Assembly (NCBI GenBank): GCA_001805465.1
Contig: MHGH01000015.1
Span: 97,768-123,804 of the forward strand
Direction: 5' to 3'
Source of the DNA: Omnitrophica WOR_2 bacterium RBG_13_41_10
GTDB lineage: Bacteria; Omnitrophota; Gorgyraeia; Gygaellales; Profunditerraquicolaceae
Length of the DNA: 26,037 nucleotides
Shown in pieces: positions 8,896-17,048 of this stretch (position 1 is its first letter; the number at the start of each line of letters is the position of its first letter). The position numbers and the translations under genes are program-made. The notes beneath the pieces are model-generated. The model saw only the letters and a list, made by a program, of their open reading frames with translations. It searched no databases and was not told the DNA's origin.

Positions 8896-9979
8896 TATAA
8901 GATTAAGTTTATTTACCGTTACCGTTATTCTGATATGCGTCGGGGTAGTAATGATTTACAGCGCTTCCAGTATCTATGCCTGTGAAAAATATCAGGACGG
9001 ATTTTTTTTCTTAAAAAGACACCTTAGTTTTCTGGTAATCGGCCTAGCACTCACTCTTTTTATTATGAGCATTGACTACAGAAAATTAAGGAGATTTTCT
9101 AAGCCCTTATTAATAATTGCGTTTCTTTTATTGGTCTTAGTTTTAATCCCGGGATTAGGAAGGGAGGTTTCCGGAGCGCGCCGATGGTTTAGGTTTAAGT
9201 TTATAAGTTTCCAGCCTTCAGAGTTTGCCAATATGGCGGTAATAATTTATATAGCAGATTTTATCGCCCGTAAAGGCAGTAATATTAAAACATTATTACG
9301 CGGATTTTTGCCGCCCATATTTATTTTAGGGGCGTCTGTATTATTAATTTTACTGCAGCCGGATTTAGGGACCGCGATAGCTTTAGCGGTAGTGGTATTT
9401 AGCATGTTATTTATAGCGGGGGCAAGATTATCGTATCTGGGAAGCCTTATCCTGGCGGGTTTACCTGTGCTTTATTTTTTAATCTTTAGCGTGCCTTACA
9501 GGAGAATGCGTATTATGGCATTTTTAAACCCCTGGTTGGATCCCAAAGGCAGCGGCTTTCAGATTATCCAGTCGCAGCTAGCATTGGGTTCCGGAGGTAT
9601 ATTCGGCGTGGGATTAGGTCAATCGCGGCAAAAACTGTTTTATCTACCGGCAGCGCATACAGATTTTATTTTTTCCATTATCGGAGAAGAGTTGGGTTTA
9701 ATCGGCACCATAGGAATAATTATATTATTTATGATTTTTATTCACCAAGGATTTAAAATCTTAAAAAATTCTGCTGATAAATTCGGATATTTTTTAGGAT
9801 TGGGTTTAATTTTAATAATTTCCTTTAAGGCCGCAGTAAACATAGGGGTTTCTTGTGGGGTGTTGCCTACAAAAGGTCTACCTTTATCTTTCATTAGCTA
9901 CGGCGGTTCTTCTTTTATATTTGATATGGTTAGCGTGGGCATACTTTTAAATATAGCACGTACTGGAGAATATCCGTGA
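8885..9979 (+). CDS. ftsW: Septal peptidoglycan glycosyltransferase FtsW (SEDS family)
   Basis: A 364-residue SEDS protein with roughly ten membrane segments that polymerises lipid II together with FtsI. Family motifs include SGARRW near residues 96-101, PSEFANMA from 111, a large extracellular-loop region with AAHTDFIFS near 256-264 followed by E268/E269, and GLPLSFISYGGSS near 331-343. RodA is the nearest alternative, but the dcw position between murD and murG points to FtsW. It overlaps murD by 11 bases and murG by 4 (GTGA). Confidence 0.94.
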   Translation: MVRSIRLSLFTVTVILICVGVVMIYSASSIYACEKYQDGFFFLKRHLSFLVIGLALTLFIMSIDYRKLRRFSKPLLIIAFLLLVLVLIPGLGREVSGARRWFRFKFISFQPSEFANMAVIIYIADFIARKGSNIKTLLRGFLPPIFILGASVLLILLQPDLGTAIALAVVVFSMLFIAGARLSYLGSLILAGLPVLYFLIFSVPYRRMRIMAFLNPWLDPKGSGFQIIQSQLALGSGGIFGVGLGQSRQKLFYLPAAHTDFIFSIIGEELGLIGTIGIIILFMIFIHQGFKILKNSADKFGYFLGLGLILIISFKAAVNIGVSCGVLPTKGLPLSFISYGGSSFIFDMVSVGILLNIARTGEYP

Positions 9980-11061
9980 AAATTTTGGTTGTCTCTGGCG
10001 CAACCGGCGGGCATATATTTCCCGCCTTAGCTTTTTTGGATAGCCTAAGGCAACAAGATCAGAATATAGAAACCCTGCTTATTTTGCCCAAAAGGAATAT
10101 ACTGGGTAAAGAGATAGCCTGTGGTTATAAAATCCGTTATATTTCAATATCGCCCATAAAACTTAGCTTTTCTTTTAAGAATATTAAAGGCGTATTTAAT
10201 TTTTTAAAAGCAAGCTTGAAGAGTATTTTTATACTCGTAGAATTTTGTCCTGATACTGTCGTGGGTTTCGGAAGCCTTAGTTGTATTCCCGTAATTTTAT
10301 TTGCCTGGATTTTTAGAATAAAAACTATGATACACGAGCAGAATGTTTTTCCAGGAAGGGCCAATACCTTCCTGGCTCCTTTTGTTGACAGAATAGCTAT
10401 ATCATTTGGAGAAACACAAAGATTCTTAAAGCAATATAGAAGGAAGATAGTCGTTACCGGTAACCCCTTGCGTAGTTCTCTTAAGATAATCGAGAAAACC
10501 AAGGCCCTGGAGTTTTTTCAATTTTCTAAAAGTAAGTTTACTATTCTGGTGATGGGAGGCAGCCTCGGCAGCAGCAAGATAAATCAGAGTTTTCAGGGGG
10601 CGGTCTTAAGTATGGGGAATAAAAATAATTTTCAGGTTATTCATCTAGGCGGAACCAAAGATTACGGTTATTTAAAAGACGGTTATAAGAACTTAGGGAT
10701 AAATGTCAGAATATTTGATTTTTTAGATTCTATGCAATATGCCTATTCGGCAAGCGACCTGGTAATAGCCAGGGCTGGTGCCTTAACTATCGCAGAGATA
10801 ATCCTTTTTAAATTGCCGGCAATACTTATACCTTACCCCTATGCCCATAAACATCAAGCTATTAATGCAGATATGCTAAATCGGATGAAATCGGCGTTAA
10901 TAATCCCAGATGATAAACTAGATGCTGAGGCCTTAAAAGACGCAATAAAAGAATTTATGCATAATCCAGATAAGCTCGAAAATATGCGCCTTCAGTATAA
11001 TAAATCACACAGTAAAGATGCCAGCGTTTTATTGGTTGAGCTTGCAGTTTCTTTAAATTAA
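9976..11061 (+). CDS. murG: Lipid II synthase MurG (GlcNAc transferase)
   Basis: A 361-residue GT-B fold glycosyltransferase that adds GlcNAc to lipid I on the inner face of the membrane. The N-terminal loop GATGGHIFPA (residues 8-17, H13) is close to the usual GGTGGHIFPA. The motif HEQNVFPGRAN begins at 120, GGSLGS at 194-199, and the donor-site motif ARAGALTIAE at 265-274. The start is GTG at 9976, overlapping the ftsW stop as GTGA and preceded by GGAGA at a usable distance. Length is normal. Confidence 0.96.
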   Translation: MKILVVSGATGGHIFPALAFLDSLRQQDQNIETLLILPKRNILGKEIACGYKIRYISISPIKLSFSFKNIKGVFNFLKASLKSIFILVEFCPDTVVGFGSLSCIPVILFAWIFRIKTMIHEQNVFPGRANTFLAPFVDRIAISFGETQRFLKQYRRKIVVTGNPLRSSLKIIEKTKALEFFQFSKSKFTILVMGGSLGSSKINQSFQGAVLSMGNKNNFQVIHLGGTKDYGYLKDGYKNLGINVRIFDFLDSMQYAYSASDLVIARAGALTIAEIILFKLPAILIPYPYAHKHQAINADMLNRMKSALIIPDDKLDAEALKDAIKEFMHNPDKLENMRLQYNKSHSKDASVLLVELAVSLN

Positions 11062-11838
11062 ATGAAAAAAATATTTCTAGCCTGTATGATAATCGCATTA
11101 TATGCCCTGCCCCTAGAAGCGCAAATCAACAACTGGAATATATCCAAGAGCACGCATTTTATTATCTATTATAAGGAAGCTCCCCAACGTTTTATCGATC
11201 AGCTGATAGATAAGGCAGAGGGTTATTATAACGACATTGCAGACAACCTGGGTTTTAGAAGATATAATTTTTGGTTATGGGATAATCGCGCCAAGATCTA
11301 TATTTATGATGATGCCGAAACTTATCAGGCCGCTACCAAACAACCCGCCTGGTCTTACGGGTGCGCCAATGTCCAGGATAAGGTAATTTCTACTTTTATT
11401 AATTCAAAAGTTTTTTTTGATACTATATTACCGCACGAGATGGGCCATATTATTTTTAGGGAATTTATAGGTTTAGATACAGCGGGTATCCCGGTATGGT
11501 TAGATGAAGGGATCGCCTCTTATCAAGAAAAGAGAATTTATTCTATGGCAAACAGCTTTATAAAAGAGGCAATTAAAAAAGGTGATTTTATTGATTTGGA
11601 AGATTTATCTAAAATGATGCCTGCTGCCTTAAAAGAAGAAAAGCAGGTAAATCTCTTTTATGCGGAGGCAGTAGGAATAATAGATTTCCTAGTTAAGAAA
11701 TTCGGCCAGGATGATTTTATTCTTTTTTGCCAGACCTTAAGAGATAGAGGGGATTTGGAAAGGGCAATAAAGTACGTGTATCCTTTTAGGAATATTAGAG
11801 AATTAAACGAAGCCTGGGTAGAATATTTAGAAAAATGA
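11062..11838 (+). CDS. Secreted gluzincin-type metallopeptidase (peptidase MA-like)
   Basis: This 258-residue protein has a signal peptide (MKKIFLACMI, hydrophobic to about residue 17, likely cleavage after LEA near 20). Its zinc-protease motif HEMGH is at 125-129, and a likely third ligand is E149 in WLDEG. This H-E-x-x-H plus downstream glutamate arrangement fits the peptidase MA-like / gluzincin group. It should act outside the cytoplasmic membrane. The substrate cannot be read from the sequence. The ATG directly follows the murG stop and the last 4 bases overlap murC (ATGA), so it is built into the cluster. Standard dcw clusters have no such gene. A role in wall or divisome processing is only an inference from position. 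Confidence 0.8.
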   Translation: MKKIFLACMIIALYALPLEAQINNWNISKSTHFIIYYKEAPQRFIDQLIDKAEGYYNDIADNLGFRRYNFWLWDNRAKIYIYDDAETYQAATKQPAWSYGCANVQDKVISTFINSKVFFDTILPHEMGHIIFREFIGLDTAGIPVWLDEGIASYQEKRIYSMANSFIKEAIKKGDFIDLEDLSKMMPAALKEEKQVNLFYAEAVGIIDFLVKKFGQDDFILFCQTLRDRGDLERAIKYVYPFRNIRELNEAWVEYLEK

Positions 11839-13196
11839 AAGGACATTATCACTTTATCGGTATCGGCGGAATCGGTATGAGCGCAATTGCCAAGCTATAT
11901 TTACGCCGAGGTATAAAAATAAGCGGGTCTGATCTTAAAGAGAGCAAGATTACCGAAGAGCTTAAGAATCTGGGGGCTGATGTTTTTATAGGCCATGCCG
12001 CTATTAATGTTAATAATGCGGATTTAGTTGTTTATTCTTCGGCTATTAAAGAAGATAACCCGGAATTCCAAGAGGCCCAAAAACTTAAAGTTCCACTATT
12101 AAAACGGGCTGAAGCATTATCTAGGTTGATGCAGAATAAGAAAGTAATCACGGTTGCCGGCAGCCACGGTAAAACCACCACTACCTCTTTGATATCTTAT
12201 ATGTTGTTTGAGGCCGGATTATTGCCCACGGTTGCCATAGGGGGCATCTTAAAGAATATCGACAGCAATGCTTCTTTAGGAGAAGGGGATTTTTTCGTAG
12301 CAGAAGCCGATGAGTCAGACGGCTCTTTTTTATATTATCAACCTAACCACTCCGTAATCACTAATATAGATTATGAGCATCTTGACTATTATAAAGAATT
12401 TAAAAACGCTGTTTCTGCATTCAGAGAGTTTATAAATAAAACCATAAAAAACGGGTGCGTATTTGCTTGTTGCGACGATAAAAATTTAAAAAGCCTCTTT
12501 AAAGATTATCGCAATCGGTATATTCTTTTCGGGTTAGGCCCAGACGCGGATATTTCAGCAAAAAATATTAAGATAAACGGATTAAGCTCTGAATTTGATT
12601 GCTTTTATAGGAATAAGCTTGTGGATAGGTTCACTTTAATGTTAGGCGGAAAGCACAACATAAGCAATGCTCTTTCTGTTATTGCCTTGGGCCTTGAGTT
12701 AAAGATAGACCTAGAGGTCATTAAGAAAGCGCTATTAAACTATAAAGGAGCCGGAAGAAGACTAGAGATTAAATTCGATAATCAGGATTATCTTATAATC
12801 GATGACTATGCGCATCATCCCACAGAAATTCAGGCTACTTTAGAGGCAGTAAAGAGTCTTGAGAAAAAAAAGATAATTGCCGTATTCCAACCTCACCGTT
12901 ATTCCCGTACCGGGCTCTTGTGGGAAGAGTTCGCTAGAAGTTTTAATCTGGCAGACGAAGTTATTGTTACGGATATATATTCGGCTGGTGAGACTCCTGT
13001 GCAAGGCATAACCGCAGACCGGCTTTCTAATCGGATAAGAGAGAATAACCCAAGGAAACCCGTAACTTTTTTACCCAAGCAAGAAATTACGGATTATATT
13101 TTAAGGAGTATTCAGCCTGGAGATTTAGTGATTACTTTGGGCGCAGGAGATATCACTAAGATAAGCGATGAAATGGTTTCAAGGTTTAAAAGGTAA
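11835..13196 (+). CDS. murC: UDP-N-acetylmuramate--L-alanine ligase MurC
   Basis: A 453-residue Mur ligase that starts the stem peptide by adding L-alanine. The N-terminal nucleotide-binding sequence FIGIGGIGMSAIA (residues 7-19) and the P-loop GSHGKTTTT (from 109) are characteristic of MurC, with H111 in place of the asparagine of MurD, MurE and MurF. Further motifs are AEADESDGSF, NIDYEHLDYY, DDYAHHPTEI and FQPHRYSRT. The start ATGA overlaps the peptidase stop, and the 3' end overlaps murB by 29 bases. Confidence 0.97.
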   Translation: MKGHYHFIGIGGIGMSAIAKLYLRRGIKISGSDLKESKITEELKNLGADVFIGHAAINVNNADLVVYSSAIKEDNPEFQEAQKLKVPLLKRAEALSRLMQNKKVITVAGSHGKTTTTSLISYMLFEAGLLPTVAIGGILKNIDSNASLGEGDFFVAEADESDGSFLYYQPNHSVITNIDYEHLDYYKEFKNAVSAFREFINKTIKNGCVFACCDDKNLKSLFKDYRNRYILFGLGPDADISAKNIKINGLSSEFDCFYRNKLVDRFTLMLGGKHNISNALSVIALGLELKIDLEVIKKALLNYKGAGRRLEIKFDNQDYLIIDDYAHHPTEIQATLEAVKSLEKKKIIAVFQPHRYSRTGLLWEEFARSFNLADEVIVTDIYSAGETPVQGITADRLSNRIRENNPRKPVTFLPKQEITDYILRSIQPGDLVITLGAGDITKISDEMVSRFKR

Positions 13197-14049
13197 GATT
13201 TTTTTTAAGGAACCCCTAAAAAATCATACTACCTTCAAAATCGGAGGCAGGGCCGAGTTTTTTGCCGAACCCTATGATACAGAAGATTTAAAATTGCTGC
13301 TTAAGAAAATCAAGCAATACAAGATGCCCTTTTATATATTAGGGGCCGGAAGCAATGTTTTAGTTAGCGATAAAGGCTTAAAGGGTGTAGTTATACATTT
13401 GAATTCGCCTTGTTTTAAAAGATTAAGTTATAAAGGCAATCTTATTGAGGCGGGTGGCGCAGTTATGTTGAGGCAACTAGTGGCTACAGCGGGAAAATTT
13501 GGGCTTTGCGGTGTGGAGTTTTTGGCGGGTATCCCCGGCACAATAGGAGGCGCTTTAGTAATGAATGCCGGTATCCCGGGAAAAAATATTTCAGATTTAG
13601 TGGAAGAAATTACCGTTATGGGTTATAATGGTAATATAAAAAGGCTGTCTAAAAAGGATTTAAGGTTCGGCTATCGTGTTTCTAATCTATCCAAATATAT
13701 AATTTTAAATACGCGTATCAGGCTAGTCAGGAAAAATAAAAAAGCGATTCAGCAATGCATAAATGAATATCTTAAAAAAAGGAAACTCACCCAGGATTTA
13801 GCATGGCCTTCTCTTGGCTGCGTCTTTAAGAATCCTAAAGGAGATTCAGCTGGAAGATTAATTGACTGTTGTGGCCTAAAAGGTAAAACCATGGGCCAAG
13901 CGCGCATTTCTTCTAAGCACGCCAACTTTGTAGTGAATATTAAAAATGCCCGTGCACGGGACGTCGGTAAATTAATGAATTTAGCCAGAAAAAAAGTAAG
14001 AGATAAGTTTGGCATAACTTTAGAGCCGGAAATAATAAGATGGCAGTAG
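13168..14049 (+). CDS. murB: UDP-N-acetylenolpyruvoylglucosamine reductase MurB
   Basis: A 293-residue FAD enzyme that uses NADPH to reduce UDP-GlcNAc-enolpyruvate to UDP-MurNAc. FAD-binding motifs include HTTFKIGGRAEF (from residue 20), LGAGSNVLVSD (58-68) and GIPGTIGGALVMNAG (121-135). The acceptor region shows FGYRVS (167-172), GCVFKNP (217-223), the H251 region HANFVVN, and a final glutamate E287. At the position of the catalytic serine of the E. coli enzyme (S229 in GSFFKNP) this protein has C218. The compact length and FGYR motif suggest the type II form. It overlaps murC by 29 bases and ddl by 10. Confidence 0.95.
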   Translation: MKWFQGLKGKIFFKEPLKNHTTFKIGGRAEFFAEPYDTEDLKLLLKKIKQYKMPFYILGAGSNVLVSDKGLKGVVIHLNSPCFKRLSYKGNLIEAGGAVMLRQLVATAGKFGLCGVEFLAGIPGTIGGALVMNAGIPGKNISDLVEEITVMGYNGNIKRLSKKDLRFGYRVSNLSKYIILNTRIRLVRKNKKAIQQCINEYLKKRKLTQDLAWPSLGCVFKNPKGDSAGRLIDCCGLKGKTMGQARISSKHANFVVNIKNARARDVGKLMNLARKKVRDKFGITLEPEIIRWQ

Positions 14050-15035
14050 AGAAAATAAAAAGCCTTGGTAGGATTGGCGTATTAATGGGAGGTGCCTCTA
14101 GTGAAAGGGAGATTTCTCTAGGGTCTGGCAACGCTGTTTTAGAGGCTCTGAAAAAATCGGGAGTCCAGGCAATATCCATCGATATTAAAACCGAAAATAT
14201 TGCAGAAAATATCCGTTTGCTCAAAGAAAGTAAAATAGATTGTGCTTTTATTGCTATGCACGGCCGTTTCGGGGAAGACGGCCAATTACAGGCACTATTG
14301 GATAGTTTAAAGATTATTTATTCCGGTTCCGGTAGTTTAGCCAGCAGATTAGCCATGGATAAGGTAGCCTCGCGTAACATATTCCAAAGGCATCATCTTG
14401 GAGTCCCTAGGTATATCGTGCTCAATAATATTGATTACGCCAAATATAAAAAAGAGATAGATAATCTAGCTTTGCCTTGGGTGATAAAACCCTCTACCCA
14501 TGGCTCTAGCGTCGGTTTATCTATTATCGAAAAGAAAAAGGACTTAAGCGAGGCGTTGAACTTAGCTTTTAATTTTGATAAAACTGTAATTATTGAAGAG
14601 TATATACCGGGCAGAGAAATGACTGTAGGCATTTTGGATGAGCAGCCATTACCTGTGATAGAAATAATTCCTAAAAAGAAATTCTTTGATTATCAGGCTA
14701 AATACCAATACGGCATGACAGATTATATAGTGCCCGCTAAATTAGAAGAAGCAGTGGTATTAAAATTACAATCTTTAGCTTTATCAGCCCACAGGCTTTT
14801 AGGCTGTAAAGGTTTTTCCCGGGCGGATATAATTCTGGATACCAAAAACACTCCCTTCATTTTAGAACTTAATTCTATTCCGGGATTAACGCCGACGAGC
14901 CTGTTGCCTAAAGCAGCCCGGGCAGCGGGTATCGAATTTGAGCAACTCTGTCTAAGGCTAGTCGAATTAGCATATGAAAAAGCGCAAGATAGATTTAAGG
15001 CCGCTTCTGTCCAGAACGCGGGTTCTTCAGGGTAA
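14040..15035 (+). CDS. ddl: D-alanine--D-alanine ligase
   Basis: A 331-residue ATP-grasp enzyme making the D-Ala-D-Ala dipeptide used by MurF. The N-terminal motif GGASSEREIS (residues 17-26, catalytic E22) is followed by MHGRFGEDGQLQ (73-84) and KPSTHGSSVGLS (150-161, S157). AKYQYGM (220-226) carries the tyrosine Y222 expected of dipeptide ligases, and ELNSIPGLT (276-284) is the metal-binding loop. Nothing suggests D-Ala-D-Lac specificity. The ATG lies inside the end of murB. The 3' end overlaps ftsQ by 62 bases, the longest overlap in the cluster. Confidence 0.95.
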   Translation: MAVEKIKSLGRIGVLMGGASSEREISLGSGNAVLEALKKSGVQAISIDIKTENIAENIRLLKESKIDCAFIAMHGRFGEDGQLQALLDSLKIIYSGSGSLASRLAMDKVASRNIFQRHHLGVPRYIVLNNIDYAKYKKEIDNLALPWVIKPSTHGSSVGLSIIEKKKDLSEALNLAFNFDKTVIIEEYIPGREMTVGILDEQPLPVIEIIPKKKFFDYQAKYQYGMTDYIVPAKLEEAVVLKLQSLALSAHRLLGCKGFSRADIILDTKNTPFILELNSIPGLTPTSLLPKAARAAGIEFEQLCLRLVELAYEKAQDRFKAASVQNAGSSG

Positions 15036-15741
15036 GTTGATAATTATATTACTGGCATTAACCGCGCTAGGGCTTGTCGTAGTGTGGGGATTGGGATATT
15101 TAATGAGGTCTGATTATTTCCGGATAAGAGACGTTCTAGTCGCCGAAGGCATAAAAGATAATTTCTCGTATCTTAAAGGCCGTAATATTTTTAGTATTGA
15201 TTTAAACAAAGAATCGCAATATATATCAAATTTATACCCGGTTTATAAAAAAATCCAATTGATTCGCCTGTTACCGGATCGGATATATATTAATTTTGCT
15301 AAACGCCAGGCATTAGCCTATGTAAGGCTATACCGGGACTTTTGCGTAGATAAAGACTTAATGCTTTTTGATCCCGTCGATAACATAGGCAGGGAAAACT
15401 TACCGATTATTGTGGGCCTGGAGACAAAAATTCACGGCCCAAAGTCAGGAAGGAAGTATGTTATAAAAGAATTGGCGTTAGCGGTGGCTTTAATAAGACA
15501 AATAAATAACAATAAGGCGCTAAAAAATTATAATTTTAAGATTATAGATGTGAGAAAACCCGATATTGTATTATTAATTTTGGAGAATGGACCGGAAATA
15601 AGAATGTCGCAATCCAATACCGAAAGCAGGGTTAATCTTTTGGCTACCTTGTTTATACAATCAAAAGGCGCTTTGAATAATATAAAATATATTGACCTGA
15701 GGTTTAAAGACCCGGTAATCAAATTAAAAGACGCTAAATAG
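14974..15741 (+). CDS. ftsQ: Cell division protein FtsQ (POTRA domain)
   Basis: A 255-residue bitopic protein with a basic cytoplasmic tail (residues 1-21), one membrane segment at about 22-44, a POTRA domain beginning around YFRIRDVLV (about 48-56), and a beta domain ending in YIDLRFKDPVIK, as in FtsQ/DivIB. FtsQ links FtsL/FtsB to the early divisome. The ATG at 14974 gives the typical charged tail but lies 62 bases inside ddl with no clear ribosome binding site. A later TTG near the membrane segment would remove the tail and looks less likely. It ends just before the strong ftsA ribosome binding site. Confidence 0.88.
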   Translation: MKKRKIDLRPLLSRTRVLQGKLIIILLALTALGLVVVWGLGYLMRSDYFRIRDVLVAEGIKDNFSYLKGRNIFSIDLNKESQYISNLYPVYKKIQLIRLLPDRIYINFAKRQALAYVRLYRDFCVDKDLMLFDPVDNIGRENLPIIVGLETKIHGPKSGRKYVIKELALAVALIRQINNNKALKNYNFKIIDVRKPDIVLLILENGPEIRMSQSNTESRVNLLATLFIQSKGALNNIKYIDLRFKDPVIKLKDAK

Positions 15742-15748
15742 GGGGAGG
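15741..15748 (+). promoter_or_regulatory. Strong Shine-Dalgarno of ftsA
   Basis: GGGGGAGG overlaps the last base of the ftsQ stop codon and lies 10 nt before the ftsA ATG. Most genes of the cluster rely on overlaps and have poor ribosome binding sites, so this stands out and suggests independent, efficient initiation of ftsA. Confidence 0.75.
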
Positions 15749-15758
15749 TAAGCTTCTC

Positions 15759-17033
15759 ATGTTTAATAGTTATATCTGTGCATTGGATATCGGTTGCAGC
15801 AAAATTGCAGCATGTGTTATGCAAATTCAGGCCAGGCGTGTCGCGAACATATTTTTCGAAAGCCTGGTCTCTAAAGGTATAAAAAAAGGAGTTATAGTCG
15901 ATTCTATAGACCTGGTCAATACTTTGAGCCGAATATTAAAAAATTTAAAAGACAAATCAGGAATAAATATCAAATCTGTCTATGCTAACATCTGCGGGCA
16001 GGAAATAACCACAAAATACAGCCATGCGGTTATTCCGCTTGCCGAAAGAGGCAATAAAGTCATCACCGCCGCTGATATAAATAAGGTAAATGAACAGGCG
16101 CGAATACTCGGCTCAAGTTTAGAAGAAGAGATAATCCATCAGGTGCCTTTTAGCTACACTATAGATGCTGCAAGCGGCCTAGCGAATCCCTTAGGCTTAT
16201 ATAGCCATAGATTAGAGGTAGATTTATTTTTGATCTGTGCTAAATTGTCTTCTATTCAGAGCTTGACCCGCGCAGTAAATCAATCCGGCTATGAGATAAA
16301 AGACTTGTTTCTCTCTGGCGTAGCTACGAGCAAGGTCATATACAACGAGGATAATAAAGAGGGGATAAGCATACTTTGTGATATAGGCAGCGATATAACA
16401 GAGATCCTAATATTCAATAACGCCGCCCTAAAAAACATAGAGGCGGTATCTGTGGGAGGAAATGATTTAACCGAAGAGTTGGCCCAGATGCTAAAGATAC
16501 CTTTTGATTTAGCCGAAGACGTGAAAAGGTCGTATGGAATGATTGGGGATGATAGCCACCTAAAGAAGGAAAACGAAATATTGGTAAAAAAGAATGATGT
16601 CTATAAAACCATTAAACAGGCAGATGTCTATGATATAGTCAATGCTAAAGCCAAGTCGATCTGCGAGGCCATAAAAGAAAGAATAGGCAGAGCCATTACT
16701 TATAGCCAAATAGATAGTTTTGTAGTTGTAGGCCGCAGCATATTATTAGAAGGATTCCTGGAAACACTAGAGAATACTTTGGGTATACCCATAAAAGTAG
16801 GGCGTATTTCTTTGCCATCGGGAGCGCGTTACGCAAAAGATATAGCTACTTTGATTAATAAAGATACATCTTTGGCCGGGCAAAAATATATAAAGTATAT
16901 TTCTTCCCTAGGCATAGCCTGCAATGCCCTTTGGAATTTACAGTCTCAGGCCATATTTTCGCAAGGGGCCCAACGTAATGCTATATTCGGCGTAATCAAT
17001 AAAGTTAAGGAAGTTTATCAGGAGTATTTTTAG
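15759..17033 (+). CDS. ftsA: Cell division protein FtsA (divergent nucleotide-binding motifs)
   Basis: A 424-residue actin-like protein of the kind that anchors FtsZ to the membrane. The phosphate-1 region ALDIGCSKIAA (residues 8-18), the FtsA-specific SHMA/1C region (about 85-165) and SVGGNDLTEELA (231-242) are recognisable. The C-terminus FGVINKVKEVYQEYF (410-424) looks like the membrane-targeting amphipathic helix. The phosphate-2 motif reads DIGSDITEI (208-216) where DIGGGTTDI is usual. The adenosine motif reads VVVGRSILLEG (322-332) where a TGGG run is usual. The gene ends the cluster. The next gene is on the other strand and ftsZ is not present in the window. Confidence 0.92.
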   Translation: MFNSYICALDIGCSKIAACVMQIQARRVANIFFESLVSKGIKKGVIVDSIDLVNTLSRILKNLKDKSGINIKSVYANICGQEITTKYSHAVIPLAERGNKVITAADINKVNEQARILGSSLEEEIIHQVPFSYTIDAASGLANPLGLYSHRLEVDLFLICAKLSSIQSLTRAVNQSGYEIKDLFLSGVATSKVIYNEDNKEGISILCDIGSDITEILIFNNAALKNIEAVSVGGNDLTEELAQMLKIPFDLAEDVKRSYGMIGDDSHLKKENEILVKKNDVYKTIKQADVYDIVNAKAKSICEAIKERIGRAITYSQIDSFVVVGRSILLEGFLETLENTLGIPIKVGRISLPSGARYAKDIATLINKDTSLAGQKYIKYISSLGIACNALWNLQSQAIFSQGAQRNAIFGVINKVKEVYQEYF

Positions 17034-17048
17034 GAAGGTTGGTATCTG

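Noticed and set aside
17034..17048. Bidirectional terminator between ftsA and the convergent HD-GYP gene
   Set aside because: Only 15 bp separate the stop codons, and no inverted repeat with a T run is visible in or near them.
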